NCBI RefSeq assembly: GCF_001718315.1
Contig: NZ_CP013363.1
Location: 620,001 to 684,000, forward strand
Source: Burkholderia diffusa
Lineage (GTDB): Bacteria > Pseudomonadota > Gammaproteobacteria > Burkholderiales > Burkholderiaceae
DNA length: 64,000 nt
Direction: 5' to 3'
Shown here: piece by piece, positions 40,882 to 51,205 of the stretch
Layout of the letters: every line of letters begins with the position of its first letter
Position numbering within the stretch: position 1 is the first letter of the stretch
The notes under the pieces: model-generated
Database searches by the model: none
What the model saw: the letters and a program-made list of their open reading frames with translations, nothing else
What the model was told of the DNA's origin: nothing
Made by a program: the position numbers and the translations under genes

Positions 40882-41868
40882 TTAGTTCTTCAGCAGGTGA
40901 GCGACGCCGTCGCGCTCTTCGAGCAGTTCGGCCAGCGTGCCGTCCATCTTCTCGCGCGAGAATGCGTCGATTTCGAGGCCTTCGACGCGCTTGTACTCGC
41001 CGTTTTCGCACGTGACGGGCACGCCGTAGATGATGTCTTCGGGGATGCCGTACGAGCCGTCCGACGGGATGCCCATCGTGACCCACTTGCCGTTCGTGCC
41101 AAGTACCCAGTCACGCACGTGGTCGATCGCCGCGTTTGCCGCCGACGCCGCCGACGACAGGCCGCGCGCCTCGATGATCGCCGCGCCGCGCTTGCCGACG
41201 GTCGGGATGAACGTGTCGCGGTTCCACACGTCGTCGTTGATCAGCTTCAGCAGCGACTCGCCTTCGGCGGTCGCGAAGCGGAAGTCGGGGTACATCGTCG
41301 GCGAGTGGTTGCCCCACACGGCGAGCTTCTCGATCGATGCGACCGGCTTGCCCGACTTCGCCGCGAGTTGCGACAGCGCACGGTTGTGGTCGAGGCGCAG
41401 CATCGCCGTGAAGTTCTTCTTCGGCAGATCCGGCGCCGACTTCATCGCGATGTACGCGTTGGTGTTCGCCGGGTTGCCGACGACCAGCACCTTCACGTCG
41501 CGGCTCGCGACTTCGTTCAGCGCGGCGCCCTGGACCGTGAAGATCTCGGCGTTCGCCGACAGCAGATCCTTGCGCTCCATGCCCTTCGAGCGCGGACGTG
41601 CACCGACCAGCAGCGCGACGTCTGCATCCTTGAATGCAACCTTCGGATCGTCGGTGATCACGACGCCCGCGAGCAGCGGGAACGCGCAATCGTCGAGTTC
41701 CATCACGACGCCTTTGACGGCGGCTTGGGCTTGCGGGAGGTCGAGCAGTTGCAGGATGACCGGCTGGTCCTTGCCGAGCAGGTCGCCGTTCGCGATGCGG
41801 AACAGCAGGGAGTAAGCGATTTGACCTGCGGCGCCGGTGACGGCAACGCGCTTTGCGGGCTTAGCCAT
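40882..41868 (-). CDS. mdh: Malate dehydrogenase (NAD)
   Basis: The 328-residue enzyme has the LDH/MDH NAD fold ([22 protein letters not shown]), the mobile loop arginines ([16 protein letters not shown]), catalytic Asp/His in [11 protein letters not shown] and [11 protein letters not shown]. It oxidises malate to oxaloacetate, feeding citrate synthase encoded on the other arm of this cluster. It begins the minus-strand series; the 288-nt gap to gntR holds the candidate operator. Confidence 0.97.
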
Positions 41869-42092
41869 TGAAAATCTCCAGGACGGGTGAAGCGGTGGAC
41901 GCTAGGCAAAACGCCATTCTATGCGCGTTACGCGTAGCGTTGCATTGAAGCAGGGCGGAGGACTCGCGAAAGGCAGACGCGGTGAACCTGGAGACGGCCG
42001 TGGCACGTAGCCGGGGACGCGTTTTGCACCCGCGAACCCTTGCTCGCCCCGGAGTGTAGGAGCCGACGGGCCCAAAGTCAAACGGTATCATA

Positions 42093-42108
42093 TGTCTTAT
42101 ATAAGACA
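42093..42108. promoter_or_regulatory. Perfect 16-bp palindromic operator candidate between mdh and gntR
   Basis: TGTCTTATATAAGACA reads the same on both strands and stands in an AT-rich island, 49 nt before the likely gntR start and 225 nt before mdh. Its length and symmetry suit a GntR-family dimer, so the adjacent regulator is the natural candidate ligand. No second copy was noticed in the window. Confidence 0.7.
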
Positions 42109-42156
42109 GATGTTTTGCTGAATTTGAGTGGACGGAAAAGCGCGGTTTGTGATGAA

Positions 42157-42981
42157 ATGCGCGCCATGACATCGAACCAGGCGAACAACGCGAATCCGAC
42201 CGGCGCAGGCGGCCCAGGGCAGCCGGGCGCGGCCGATTCCGTGCCGGCGCCTGCCGCGTCGCCGTCGCCGACCTTCAGTCCGTTATACCAGCAGATCAAG
42301 TCATTGATCACGCAAAGCCTGGAATCCGGCGAGTGGAAGCCGGGCGAGATCATTCCGAGCGAAGTGGAGCTCGCGGCCCGTTACAAGGTCAGCCAGGGCA
42401 CCGTTCGCAAGGCGATCGACGAACTGGCCGCCGAAAACCTCGTGGTCCGGCGGCAGGGCAAGGGCACTTTTGTTGCAACGCACAACGAAGATCGCGCGCA
42501 GTTCCGCTTTCTGCGGCTGCTGGCCGACGACGGTGCGGAGCATCCGCACGTGAGCCGCCTGCTCGAATGCCGGCGCCTGCGTGCGCCGGCCGAGATCGCG
42601 CGGCAGCTCGACCTGAAGCCGGCCGACCCGGTCGTGCAGGTGCGCCGCCTGCTGGAGTTCGAGAACGAAGCGACGGTGCTCGACGAGATCTGGCTGCCGG
42701 GCGCGATGTTCCGCGGGCTCACGTTCGAGCGGCTGAGCGAGTACAAAGGGCCGCTCTACGCGATGTTCGAGACGGAATTCGGCACGCGGATGATCCGCGC
42801 GACGGAGAAGATCCGCGCGGTGGCGGCGGAGCCGGCGGTGGCCGACCTGCTGCACGTGCCGGCGGGTTTCCCTTTGCTGTCGGTCGAGCGCGTGTCCTAT
42901 ACATACGGAGACCGGCCGGTGGAAGTGCGGCGCGGATGGTATGTCACGACCGGGTATTACTATCACAATGACCTGAGCTGA
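42157..42981 (+). CDS. GntR-family (HutC/FadR-type) regulator of the TCA gene cluster
   Basis: The start at ATG 42157 (MRAMTSNQ) or 42166 gives about 274 residues. After a disordered Ala/Pro leader come a GntR winged helix (SPLYQQIKSLITQSLESGEWKPGEIIPSEVELAARYKVSQGTVRKAIDEL, about 40-90) cut here into its key parts: IPSEVELAARYKVSQGTVRK. A C-terminal UTRA-like ligand domain follows (RLLECRRLRAPAEIARQLDL, PGFPLL-like AGFPLLSVERV, RGWYVTTGYYYHNDLS), placing it in the HutC subfamily. It lies between divergent TCA gene series and beside a perfect palindrome, so control of mdh and sdh genes is inferred. Confidence 0.85.
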   Translation: MRAMTSNQANNANPTGAGGPGQPGAADSVPAPAASPSPTFSPLYQQIKSLITQSLESGEWKPGEIIPSEVELAARYKVSQGTVRKAIDELAAENLVVRRQGKGTFVATHNEDRAQFRFLRLLADDGAEHPHVSRLLECRRLRAPAEIARQLDLKPADPVVQVRRLLEFENEATVLDEIWLPGAMFRGLTFERLSEYKGPLYAMFETEFGTRMIRATEKIRAVAAEPAVADLLHVPAGFPLLSVERVSYTYGDRPVEVRRGWYVTTGYYYHNDLS

Positions 42982-43152
42982 CGACGTATCGGCACAGGCA
43001 TGCGTGCATGCGCGTTTCACACGCTCGCGTAGCACGTTTCGGGCCGCCTTTATTCCCGTTCGCGTAATGATCCAGAGCAGACTTTCGCTGCAGCGCGATA
43101 TAAAAAGGCGCTAAAATCGCGGATTAGTGTGACAACATAGTAGGGGTCTAGC

Positions 43153-43569
43153 ATGACTGACGCAGTAAGAAAGCCGAGGCCGGAATACCGGAACATCGGA
43201 ATCGGCGACATCACGTTGAAATATCGCATGCCCCTGGCGGCGATATTGTCGATTCTCCATCGTATCAGCGGCGCGCTGTTGTTCCTGTTCCTGCCGTTCC
43301 TGCTGTTCCTCTTCGATCAGAGTCTCACCTCCGAGCTCAGCTTCGAAGTCTTCAAGGCTTTCCTCTCCAACATCGTCGTCAAGCTGATCGTCCTCGCGCT
43401 GTCCTGGGCGTTCCTCCACCATTTCTGCGCCGGCATTCGCCACCTGCTGATGGACGTCAACCACGACGCCGTCTCGAAGGAAGGCGGCAAGCGGACGGCC
43501 GTCGTCGTCTTTGTCGTCTCGATCGCCCTGACGATCGCCATGGCACTCAAACTGTTCGGAGCATTCTAA
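43153..43569 (+). CDS. sdhC: Succinate dehydrogenase cytochrome b556 subunit
   Basis: The 138-residue membrane subunit has three helices. ILHRISGALLF is the SdhC quinone-site signature, with the Ser and Arg near ubiquinone. FLHHFCAGIRHLLMD supplies the haem-ligand histidine. Together with SdhD it anchors SdhAB and passes electrons to ubiquinone. It is first in the sdhCDAB-sdhE-gltA run. A TAAAAT at 43112-43117 could be its -10. Confidence 0.96.
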   Translation: MTDAVRKPRPEYRNIGIGDITLKYRMPLAAILSILHRISGALLFLFLPFLLFLFDQSLTSELSFEVFKAFLSNIVVKLIVLALSWAFLHHFCAGIRHLLMDVNHDAVSKEGGKRTAVVVFVVSIALTIAMALKLFGAF

Positions 43570-43573
43570 GAAA

Positions 43574-43942
43574 ATGGCAGCCAATAACCGAATCGGCTCG
43601 AAGCGCCTCGTCGTCGGCGCTCACTACGGCCTGCGCGACTGGCTCGCGCAGCGCGTCACCGCCACGATCATGGCGGTCTACACGGTCATTCTGCTCGTCC
43701 TGTTCTTCGGCGCGCATGACTTCTCGTACGAAGGCTGGGCATCGATCTTCTCCGCGCAATGGATGAAGCTCGCGACCTTCGTGACGCTGCTTTCCCTCTT
43801 CTACCACGCATGGGTCGGCGTGCGCGACATCTGGATGGACTACGTGAAGCCCGTCGGTGTGCGCCTGCTGCTGCAATCGCTGACCATCGTCTGGCTGCTC
43901 GCATGTGCGGGCTACGCCGCGCAGATTCTCTGGAGAGTGTAA
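43574..43942 (+). CDS. sdhD: Succinate dehydrogenase membrane anchor subunit
   Basis: The 122-residue three-helix protein contains the SdhD motif HAWVGVRDIWMDYVKP, in which the His is the second haem ligand and the Asp-Tyr pair lines the quinone site. It starts 4 nt after sdhC. Confidence 0.96.
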   Translation: MAANNRIGSKRLVVGAHYGLRDWLAQRVTATIMAVYTVILLVLFFGAHDFSYEGWASIFSAQWMKLATFVTLLSLFYHAWVGVRDIWMDYVKPVGVRLLLQSLTIVWLLACAGYAAQILWRV

Positions 43943-43945
43943 AGA

Positions 43946-45721
43946 ATGGCTGCAATCAAAACTTCCCTGCCGCGCCGCAAGTTCGACGTGGTGATCGTCG
44001 GCGCGGGCGGCTCGGGCTTGCGCGCAGCGCTGCAACTGTCGCGCGCGGGCCTGTCGGTCGGCGTGCTGTCGAAGGTGTTTCCGACCCGTTCGCACACGGT
44101 AGCCGCACAGGGCGGCATCGGCGCGTCGCTCGGCAACATGAGCGAAGACAACTGGCACTTCCACTTCTACGACACGATCAAGGGTTCCGACTGGCTCGGC
44201 GACCAGGACGCGATCGAGTTCATGTGCCGCGAAGCACCGAACGTCGTGTACGAACTGGAACACTTCGGCATGCCGTTCGACCGTAACGCGGACGGCACGA
44301 TCTACCAGCGTCCGTTCGGCGGCCACACCGCGAATTACGGCGAGAAGCCGGTCCAGCGCGCTTGCGCGGCCGCCGACCGTACCGGTCACGCGCTGCTGCA
44401 CACGCTGTACCAGCAGAACGTCGAAGCGAAGACGCAGTTCTTCGTCGAATGGATGGCGCTCGACCTGATCCGCGACGCGGACGGCGACGTGCTCGGCGTG
44501 ACGGCCCTCGAGATGGAGACGGGCGACGTCTACATCATGGAAGGCAAGACGACGCTGTTCGCGACGGGCGGCGCAGGCCGGATCTTCGCGGCATCGACCA
44601 ACGCGTTCATCAACACCGGCGACGGCCTCGGCATGGCCGCGCGTTCGGGCATCGCGCTGCAGGACATGGAGTTCTGGCAGTTCCACCCGACCGGCGTGGC
44701 CGGCGCGGGCGTGCTGATCACCGAAGGCGTGCGCGGCGAAGGCGGCATCCTGCGCAACGCGAACGGCGAGCGTTTCATGGAGCGCTACGCACCGACGCTG
44801 AAGGATCTGGCGCCGCGTGACTTCGTGTCGCGTTCGATGGACCAGGAAATCAAGGAAGGTCGCGGCGTCGGTCCGAACAAGGATCACGTGCTGCTCGACC
44901 TGTCGCACATCGGCGCCGAGACGATCATGAAGCGTCTGCCGTCGATCCGCGAAATCGCGCTGAAGTTCGCGAACGTCGACGCGATCAAGGAACCGATCCC
45001 GGTCGTCCCGACGATCCACTACCAGATGGGCGGCATCCCGACCAACATCCACGGTCAGGTCGTCGGCACGTCGCGCGGCCACAAGGATCCGGTCAACGGT
45101 TTCTACGCAGTGGGCGAGTGCTCGTGCGTGTCCGTGCACGGCGCGAACCGCCTCGGCACGAACTCGCTGCTGGACCTCGTGGTGTTCGGCCGTGCAGCCG
45201 GCAACCACATCGTCGAGCACGTGAAGAACCAGAAGGAACACAAGCCGCTGCCGGCCGATGCAGGCGAGTTCTCGCTGGCGCGTCTGAACAAGCTCGACAA
45301 GTCGACGTCGGGCGAGTACACGCAGGACGTCGCGAACGACATCCGTTCGACGATGCAGAAGCACGCAGGCGTGTTCCGCACGTCGGCGCTGCTGAAGGAA
45401 GGCGTCGAGCAGATGGCCGGCCTGAAGGCGCGCGTGGAAAGCATCCACCTGAAGGACAAGTCGAAGGTGTTCAACACCGCGCGCGTCGAAGCGCTCGAGC
45501 TGGAGAACCTGATCGAAGTCGCCCGCGCGACGATGGTGTCGGCGGAAGCGCGCAAGGAAAGCCGCGGCGCGCACGCGCACAGCGATTACGAACACCGCGA
45601 CGACGACAACTGGCTGCGCCATACGCTGTGGTACAGCGAAGGCGATCGCCTCGACTACAAGCCGGTTCAAATGAAGCCGCTGACGGTCGACTCCGTGCCG
45701 CCGAAGCCGCGCACGTTCTAA
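43946..45721 (+). CDS. sdhA: Succinate dehydrogenase flavoprotein subunit
   Basis: The 591-residue subunit oxidises succinate to fumarate. FAD-binding [17 protein letters not shown] is at the N-terminus. [12 protein letters not shown] carries the His that holds FAD covalently. Active-site motifs [13 protein letters not shown] and [21 protein letters not shown] are intact. Start 4 nt after sdhD. Flavinylation needs SdhE, encoded downstream. Confidence 0.98.
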   Translation: MAAIKTSLPRRKFDVVIVGAGGSGLRAALQLSRAGLSVGVLSKVFPTRSHTVAAQGGIGASLGNMSEDNWHFHFYDTIKGSDWLGDQDAIEFMCREAPNVVYELEHFGMPFDRNADGTIYQRPFGGHTANYGEKPVQRACAAADRTGHALLHTLYQQNVEAKTQFFVEWMALDLIRDADGDVLGVTALEMETGDVYIMEGKTTLFATGGAGRIFAASTNAFINTGDGLGMAARSGIALQDMEFWQFHPTGVAGAGVLITEGVRGEGGILRNANGERFMERYAPTLKDLAPRDFVSRSMDQEIKEGRGVGPNKDHVLLDLSHIGAETIMKRLPSIREIALKFANVDAIKEPIPVVPTIHYQMGGIPTNIHGQVVGTSRGHKDPVNGFYAVGECSCVSVHGANRLGTNSLLDLVVFGRAAGNHIVEHVKNQKEHKPLPADAGEFSLARLNKLDKSTSGEYTQDVANDIRSTMQKHAGVFRTSALLKEGVEQMAGLKARVESIHLKDKSKVFNTARVEALELENLIEVARATMVSAEARKESRGAHAHSDYEHRDDDNWLRHTLWYSEGDRLDYKPVQMKPLTVDSVPPKPRTF

Positions 45722-45742
45722 GCCGAGTCAAAGGAATCCGAA

Positions 45743-46444
45743 ATGGCAAAACGCATTTTTGAAGTCTACCGCTACGATCCGGACAAGGACGCGGCGCCGC
45801 GCATGCAGACGTACGAGCTCGAGATCAAGCATGAGCGCATGCTGCTCGACGCACTGGTCAAGCTGAAGGCCGTGGATGAGACGCTGTCGTTCCGCCGCTC
45901 GTGCCGTGAAGGCGTGTGCGGTTCCGACGCGATGAACATCAACGGCAAGAACGGTCTCGCGTGCCTGACGAACCTGAACGACCTGCCGCAGAAGATCGTG
46001 CTGCGCCCGCTGCCGGGCCTGCCCGTCGTGCGCGACCTGATCGTCGACATGACGCACTTCTTCAACCAGTATCACTCGATCAAGCCGTACCTGATCAACG
46101 ACGCGCCGCCGCCGGAGAAGGAACGCCTCCAGTCGCCGGAAGAGCGCGACGAGCTCGACGGCGTGTACGAGTGCATTCTGTGCGCGAGCTGCTCGACGTC
46201 GTGCCCGAGCTTCTGGTGGAACCCGGACAAGTTCGTCGGCCCGGCCGGCCTGCTGCAGGCTTACCGCTTCATCGCGGATAGCCGTGACACCGCCACCGGC
46301 GAGCGTCTCGACAACCTGGAAGACCCGTACCGTCTGTTCCGTTGCCACACGATCATGAACTGCGTCGACGTTTGCCCGAAGGGCCTGAACCCGACGAAGG
46401 CGATCGGCAAGATCAAGGAACTGATGGTTCGTCGCGCGGTTTAA
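45743..46444 (+). CDS. sdhB: Succinate dehydrogenase iron-sulfur subunit
   Basis: The 233-residue protein has all three cluster motifs: [2Fe-2S] in [21 protein letters not shown], spread over two Cys groups; [4Fe-4S] [12 protein letters not shown]; and [3Fe-4S] [17 protein letters not shown]. It transfers electrons from FAD to the membrane quinone site. Confidence 0.98.
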   Translation: MAKRIFEVYRYDPDKDAAPRMQTYELEIKHERMLLDALVKLKAVDETLSFRRSCREGVCGSDAMNINGKNGLACLTNLNDLPQKIVLRPLPGLPVVRDLIVDMTHFFNQYHSIKPYLINDAPPPEKERLQSPEERDELDGVYECILCASCSTSCPSFWWNPDKFVGPAGLLQAYRFIADSRDTATGERLDNLEDPYRLFRCHTIMNCVDVCPKGLNPTKAIGKIKELMVRRAV

Positions 46445-46451
46445 ATTCGTG

Positions 46452-46724
46452 ATGAGCGACGATTCGCATCAATCCGACCCGCACCGCCGCGCGCGCCTGC
46501 GCTGGCGCGCGCGGCGGGGTCTGCTGGAGAACGACATCGTATTCGAGCGTTTCTTCAGCAGATACGAGCATGACCTCACCGATGCAGACGTAGGCGCGTT
46601 GTCGCGCCTGCTCGATCTGAGCGACAACGACCTGATGGACTTGCTCCTCGCGCGCAAGGAACCAGAGGGCGACCTAGACAGCCCGGACATTCACCGGCTG
46701 TTGGAGATGCTGCGCAACGTGTAA
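46452..46724 (+). CDS. sdhE: FAD assembly factor SdhE
   Basis: Read from ATG 46452 (GTG 46449 just before is also possible), the protein has 90 residues. The SdhE signature RGxxExD is present as RGLLENDIVFERFF, followed by LLDLSDNDLMDLLLARKEP. SdhE promotes covalent FAD attachment to SdhA. Its position directly after sdhB, 7 nt from the stop, matches that role. Confidence 0.95.
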   Translation: MSDDSHQSDPHRRARLRWRARRGLLENDIVFERFFSRYEHDLTDADVGALSRLLDLSDNDLMDLLLARKEPEGDLDSPDIHRLLEMLRNV

Positions 46725-46790
46725 CGCCAAGGTGTAACGCGCTGTGCCCGTTATCGAATCCCGTTTCTTTATTTCGATTGAGGATGTGCC

Positions 46791-48092
46791 ATGACTCCGT
46801 CTGATGTTAAAGCCACGCTATCGTTCAGCGACAACTCGCCGAGCGTCGAAATGCCGATCTACAAGGGTACGATGGGCCCGGACGTGATCGACATCCGCAA
46901 GCTGTACGGCCAGACCGGCAAGTTCACTTACGACCCGGGCTTCATGTCGACGGCTTCGTGTAATTCGGCGATCACGTACATTGACGGCGACAAGGGCGAA
47001 CTCCTGTACCGCGGTTACCCGATCGACAACCTCGCGCAGAATGCCGACTTCCTCGAGTCCTGCTACCTGCTGCTGAAGGGCGAGCTGCCCAACGCTGCGC
47101 AGAAGAAGGAATTCGTCGACACGGTCACGAAGCACACGATGGTGCACGAGCAGATGCACTTCTTCTTCCGTGGCTTCCGCCGCGACGCGCACCCGATGGC
47201 GATCCTGGTCGCCGCGGTCGGCGCGCTGTCCGCGTTCTACCACGACTCGCTCGACATCAACGATCCGCGTCACCGCGAAGTGTCGGCGATCCGCATGATC
47301 GCGAAGCTGCCGACGCTCGTTGCGATGGCATACAAGTACAGCATCGGCCAGCCGTTCGTGTACCCGAAGAACTCGCTGTCGTACAGCGCGAACTTCATGC
47401 ACATGATGTTCTCGAACCCGTGCGAAGAGTACAAGGTCAACGACGTGCTCGTCCGCGCACTCGACCGTATCCTGATCCTGCACGCCGACCACGAGCAGAA
47501 CGCTTCGACGTCGACGGTCCGCCTGGCCGGCTCGTCGGGCGCGAACCCGTTCGCGTGTATCGCAGCCGGCATCGCGTGTCTGTGGGGCCCGGCGCACGGT
47601 GGTGCGAACGAAGCCGCGCTGAACATGCTCGAGCAGATCGGTTCGCCGGACAACATCCCCGAATTCATCAAGCAGGTGAAGGACAAGAATTCGGGCGTGA
47701 AGCTGATGGGCTTCGGCCACCGCGTGTACAAGAACTATGACCCGCGTGCGAAGCTGATGCGCGAAACGTGCTACGAAGTGCTGAACGAACTCGGCCTGCA
47801 CGACGACCCGCTGTTCAAGCTCGCGATGCAGCTCGAGAAGATCGCACTGGAAGACGAATACTTCGTGTCGCGCAAGCTGTACCCGAACGTCGACTTCTAC
47901 TCGGGCATCGTGCAGCGCGCGCTGGGCATCCCGACGTCGATGTTCACGTGTATCTTCGCGATGGCACGTACGGTCGGCTGGATTGCACAGTGGAACGAAA
48001 TGATCGCGGATCCGGAACAGAAGATCGGCCGTCCGCGTCAGCTGTTCATCGGCGACACGCCGCGCGAAGCGAAGCCGCTCAACGCACGTTAA
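46791..48092 (+). CDS. gltA: Citrate synthase (type II)
   Basis: The 433-residue enzyme is of the large hexameric, NADH-sensitive type typical of Gram-negatives. Catalytic residues are seen in [12 protein letters not shown] (His), [15 protein letters not shown] (His) and [16 protein letters not shown] (Asp). It condenses oxaloacetate and acetyl-CoA. It is the last gene of the rightward TCA series, 66 nt after sdhE, and is followed by a strong terminator. Confidence 0.98.
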   Translation: MTPSDVKATLSFSDNSPSVEMPIYKGTMGPDVIDIRKLYGQTGKFTYDPGFMSTASCNSAITYIDGDKGELLYRGYPIDNLAQNADFLESCYLLLKGELPNAAQKKEFVDTVTKHTMVHEQMHFFFRGFRRDAHPMAILVAAVGALSAFYHDSLDINDPRHREVSAIRMIAKLPTLVAMAYKYSIGQPFVYPKNSLSYSANFMHMMFSNPCEEYKVNDVLVRALDRILILHADHEQNASTSTVRLAGSSGANPFACIAAGIACLWGPAHGGANEAALNMLEQIGSPDNIPEFIKQVKDKNSGVKLMGFGHRVYKNYDPRAKLMRETCYEVLNELGLHDDPLFKLAMQLEKIALEDEYFVSRKLYPNVDFYSGIVQRALGIPTSMFTCIFAMARTVGWIAQWNEMIADPEQKIGRPRQLFIGDTPREAKPLNAR

Positions 48093-48150
48093 GTCGTGCG
48101 CGGCGCGAATGGCCGCAAGGTCGCTCGCGTCCGGCAATCGCAACGCCCCG

Positions 48151-48187
48151 ACACCCCGGTGGGTCATCCCGCCGGGGTGTTTTCATT
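48151..48187. terminator. gltA terminator, shared with the convergent araC gene
   Basis: A 13-bp stem (48151-48163 with 48168-48180, one wobble) with loop TCAT is followed by TTTCATTT. It overlaps the last codons of the convergent araC gene. Confidence 0.82.
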
Positions 48188-49151
48188 TGCGCGGCCGAAC
48201 GACATGGCGTTCCAGCGACGGCGGCCGCGTGTCGAGCGGTGGCTGCGTGCCGGCGTCGGGAGCGTGGCCGTGCCGTGCGAAGAACTGCCGGTATGCGCCG
48301 GGCGTCATCCCGCGCGCGGCAAGGAACTGGCGGTTGAAGTTCGCGGCGTTCGGAATGCCGCAGCGTGCAGCGACCGTCGCGATCGGCCATTCGGTGCCGA
48401 TCAGGTGGCGGCACGCATGCGCAAGCCGCAGCCGCTGCACGTAGCGGCCGACGCTTTCGCCGAGATGCCGCGCGAATAGCCGCTGCAGCGTGCGTTCGGA
48501 CATGTGCGCGACGGCGGCGAGCGCGTCGATGCGCAGCGGCTCGTGGAAGTGCCGGTCGATCGCATCGAGCACGCGGTCGAGGCGTTCGGCTTCGGGCGCG
48601 GCCGAGTCGGCCGATGTTGCGGCTGCGTCAGGCCGGCCATAGGCCTGCGCGGTGGCGAGCGGTTCGCCGCCGGCTTCGGCGAGATCGGCGAGCGTGTCGA
48701 GTGCGGCCGCGAGGCGGACGCGCGGCGATGAGTCGAGCAGCTGCGGCAAGCGAGCGCGCATCGCGCGGCCCGTCTCGGCGTCGAACGCGAGGCCGGGCGC
48801 CGCCCGACGCAGCAGCGAGCGCAGCGGCGCGTACTCGGGGCAGCAGTCGGCCATGCGCCGTGCCCAGTCGCCGTCGAACCAGACGACGAGCGCGACTTCC
48901 GGCGCATCGCGATCGATGCGCGCATTCGACGACCACGTGTGCGGCAGGTTGGGCGGGACGAGCACCAGGTCGTCGTCCGCGTACTGGGCGACATGATCGC
49001 CGACGAAGCGCCGGCCCCGGCTGTTCAGCGTCAGCGTCAGTTCGTACTCGGGATGTCGGTGCCATTCGAACGGAATGTGCGCGAGCTGACGGTGATACAC
49101 GCGAATCGAACAGCCGGGGGCGAACGTCACATGCTCGTACTGCGGTTTCAT
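48183..49151 (-). CDS. AraC-family regulator with cupin sensor domain
   Basis: The start at 49151 gives 322 residues. The N-terminal cupin (RQLAHIPFEWHRHPEYELTLTLNSRGRRFVGDH, key HRHPEYEL near 30) probably binds the signal. The C-terminal AraC domain has two helix-turn-helices, the first in LRIDALAAVAHMSERTLQRLF and the second in PIATVAARCGIPNAANFNRQF. The divergent VOC gene is 71 nt away and is the probable target. Signal unknown. Confidence 0.9.
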   Translation of the reverse strand: MKPQYEHVTFAPGCSIRVYHRQLAHIPFEWHRHPEYELTLTLNSRGRRFVGDHVAQYADDDLVLVPPNLPHTWSSNARIDRDAPEVALVVWFDGDWARRMADCCPEYAPLRSLLRRAAPGLAFDAETGRAMRARLPQLLDSSPRVRLAAALDTLADLAEAGGEPLATAQAYGRPDAAATSADSAAPEAERLDRVLDAIDRHFHEPLRIDALAAVAHMSERTLQRLFARHLGESVGRYVQRLRLAHACRHLIGTEWPIATVAARCGIPNAANFNRQFLAARGMTPGAYRQFFARHGHAPDAGTQPPLDTRPPSLERHVVRPRK

Positions 49152-49222
49152 CGCGACCTCAGGTCGAGCGGGGCAACGCGCCGTGGCATGATCGTGATCG
49201 ATCGTCACGACGGAGCGATGCC

Positions 49223-49612
49223 ATGTTTTCACATGTTTGCGTAGGCGTCAGCGATACCGCGCGCGCGGACGAGTTCTACGCGCCGCTGCTCGCGGAGCTT
49301 GGGCTGCGCCTGAAGTTCAGCGAGCCGGATGGCTGGTCGGGCTGGATGCCGGCCGATACCGACCGGCCGTTGTTCTTCTTCGGCCGGCCCCTCGACGGCC
49401 ACGCGCCCGAACCGGGCAACGGCCATACGATCGCGTTCAACGCGACGACCCGCACGCAGGTCGACCGCTGTCATGCGCTCGCGCTGCAGCACGGCGGCAC
49501 CTGCGACGGGCCGCCGGGCTTGCGCCCGCACTATCACCCCGACTACTACGGCGCGTATTTCCGCGACCCGGACGGCAACAAGCTGTGCGTGGTCTGCCAT
49601 CGTCGCGAGTAG
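49223..49612 (+). CDS. VOC-superfamily (glyoxalase-like) protein
   Basis: The 129-residue protein has the paired beta-alpha-beta fold: MFSHVCVGVSDTARADEFYAPLLAELG at the start and YYGAYFRDPDGNKLCVVCH at the end. His4 and a His in GHTIAFNA are probable metal ligands, but the usual final Glu is replaced near KLCVV. It is too short and generic to name as lactoylglutathione lyase. It is probably controlled by the divergent AraC gene. Confidence 0.83.
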   Translation: MFSHVCVGVSDTARADEFYAPLLAELGLRLKFSEPDGWSGWMPADTDRPLFFFGRPLDGHAPEPGNGHTIAFNATTRTQVDRCHALALQHGGTCDGPPGLRPHYHPDYYGAYFRDPDGNKLCVVCHRRE

Positions 49613-49724
49613 CGAGCGGTTGTCGGAATTGTATCGATAGTTGGCTGGATAGTATCGATGGTGATGACGCGTCGGCCGTACGCTGAATGCTCACCACGAC
49701 ACACGATTCAGCGAGGAGACGACG

Positions 49725-50978
49725 ATGCACCTGACGATTGACGATCTGCCGGCCGCGATCCGCACGGCAAAAAGGGCGCTGCGCGCCGACCTGCCCGGTT
49801 ACGCGGCCACGTTCCGCGAGCTGGAGGGGGACATCGCGCGGCAGGTCGACGCGATCCGCCGCGCGCACGCGCAAGGCCGCGACGTGATTCCGGTGCTGCG
49901 CTTCGCGGATATCGCGAGCGGCCGTGTCGATCCGCAGGCGGTCGCCGCGATTCGCGCGCACGGCGCAGCGGTGATTCGCGGCGTGTTCGACGCGCAGCAG
50001 GCGCGCGACTGGAACGACGAGATCGGCACCTATCTGGATGCGAACCGCTTCGCCGAGCGGCTGCATGCGCGCGCCGAGGACCGCTACTTCGGCAACCTCG
50101 CGTCGGGCAAACCGCAGATTTACGGCGTCTACTGGTCGAAGCCGCAGGTGGCCGCGCGCCAGTCGCCGGCCCTCACGCAGGCACGCGTGTTCCTGAACCG
50201 CCTGTGGCGTCATGCGGACGGCACGCGCATGCATTTCGATCCCGACCAGGTGCCGGCGTACGCGGACCGGATCCGCCGCCGGCCGCCGGGCTCGACGTCG
50301 CTCGGGCTGTCGCCGCACGTCGACGGCGGTTCGGTCGAACGCTGGCTCGGCGCGAATTTCCGGCAGGTGTATCGCCACGTGCTCGCCGGTAGCTGGCGCG
50401 ATTACGATCCATTCGACGCCGCATTCCGCCCCGGCGTCGAGGAAATTCCGTCGCCGGCCGTGTGCTCGATGTTCCGCACGTTCCAGGGTTGGACCGCACT
50501 GACGCCGCAAGGGCCCGGCGACGGCACGCTGCAGCTGATCCCGGTTGCGAACGCGATGGCGTACGTCGTGTTGCGTGCGCTGCAGGACGACGTCGCCGAC
50601 GACGACCTGTGCGGCGCGCGCCCGGGTCGCGCGCTGTCGATCCTGCCCGAATGGCACGCGTTGCTGCTCGACGCGCTGGTGCCGATTCCGCACATGGAAC
50701 CGGGCGACGCGGTGTTCTGGCACGGCGACGTCGTGCACGCGGTCGAGGATGCGCATCGCGGCAGCGGCGACAGCAACGTGATGTACATCGCGGCCGCGCC
50801 CGGTTGCGCGAAGAACGATGCGTACCTGCAGCGCCAGCGGCTCGCGTTCCTGCGCGGCGACAGCCCGCCCGATTTTCCGGCCGATCATTTCGAGGTCGAT
50901 TTCGACGGACGAGCAGGCGAAGGCGATCTGACGGCGCTGGGGCGTGCGCAAATGGGGTTCGTGCCTGTCGCTGCATAA
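49725..50978 (+). CDS. DUF1479 protein, likely Fe(II)/2-oxoglutarate-dependent oxygenase fold (YbiU-like)
   Basis: The 417-residue protein follows GAGGAG. DUF1479 resembles the cupin-like oxygenase fold. Candidate metal residues are HVDGG (HxD, about residue 200) and FWHGDVVHAVEDAHRG (about 328-342), with an Arg/Asn further on. Other family traits: RYFGNLASGKPQIYGVYWSKPQVAARQ cut in two parts, and FLNRLWRH. E. coli YbiU is the named relative; no substrate is proven. It is immediately upstream of the DDAH gene, same strand, 227 nt apart. Confidence 0.82.
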   Translation: MHLTIDDLPAAIRTAKRALRADLPGYAATFRELEGDIARQVDAIRRAHAQGRDVIPVLRFADIASGRVDPQAVAAIRAHGAAVIRGVFDAQQARDWNDEIGTYLDANRFAERLHARAEDRYFGNLASGKPQIYGVYWSKPQVAARQSPALTQARVFLNRLWRHADGTRMHFDPDQVPAYADRIRRRPPGSTSLGLSPHVDGGSVERWLGANFRQVYRHVLAGSWRDYDPFDAAFRPGVEEIPSPAVCSMFRTFQGWTALTPQGPGDGTLQLIPVANAMAYVVLRALQDDVADDDLCGARPGRALSILPEWHALLLDALVPIPHMEPGDAVFWHGDVVHAVEDAHRGSGDSNVMYIAAAPGCAKNDAYLQRQRLAFLRGDSPPDFPADHFEVDFDGRAGEGDLTALGRAQMGFVPVAA

Positions 50979-51074
50979 CGGCGGCAGCAGATGCATCGGC
51001 CGCTCCGGCATCCGCGTACGGCGGGTTTGCCCGCGCGCGCCGGCCGTTTGCCGAATCCGCTGTGTTCTGCCTGC

Positions 51075-51128
51075 AATTCGACGCGATCGGCTGCGGGAAC
51101 GCCCGAATTCGACGCGAATTGCGCAATT
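51075..51128. repeat. Direct repeats and palindrome in the DDAH promoter region
   Basis: AATTCGACGCGA occurs at 51075-51086 and again at 51106-51117, exactly 31 bp (about three helical turns) apart. It is followed directly by the 12-bp palindrome AATTGCGCAATT (51117-51128). Same-face repeats suit a multimeric regulator such as the Lrp-type protein encoded after the DDAH gene. Confidence 0.5.
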
Positions 51129-51205
51129 TGGCTTCCGATAATGGTCCGAACACAACGTAGCTGCCCCGTGCGCCGCACGGGGGCAGCGTGACCATGGAGG
51201 AGTCG

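Noticed and set aside
42040..42156. Upstream extension of the gntR frame
   Set aside because: It would translate through the palindromic operator; ATG 42157 or 42166 is more sensible.
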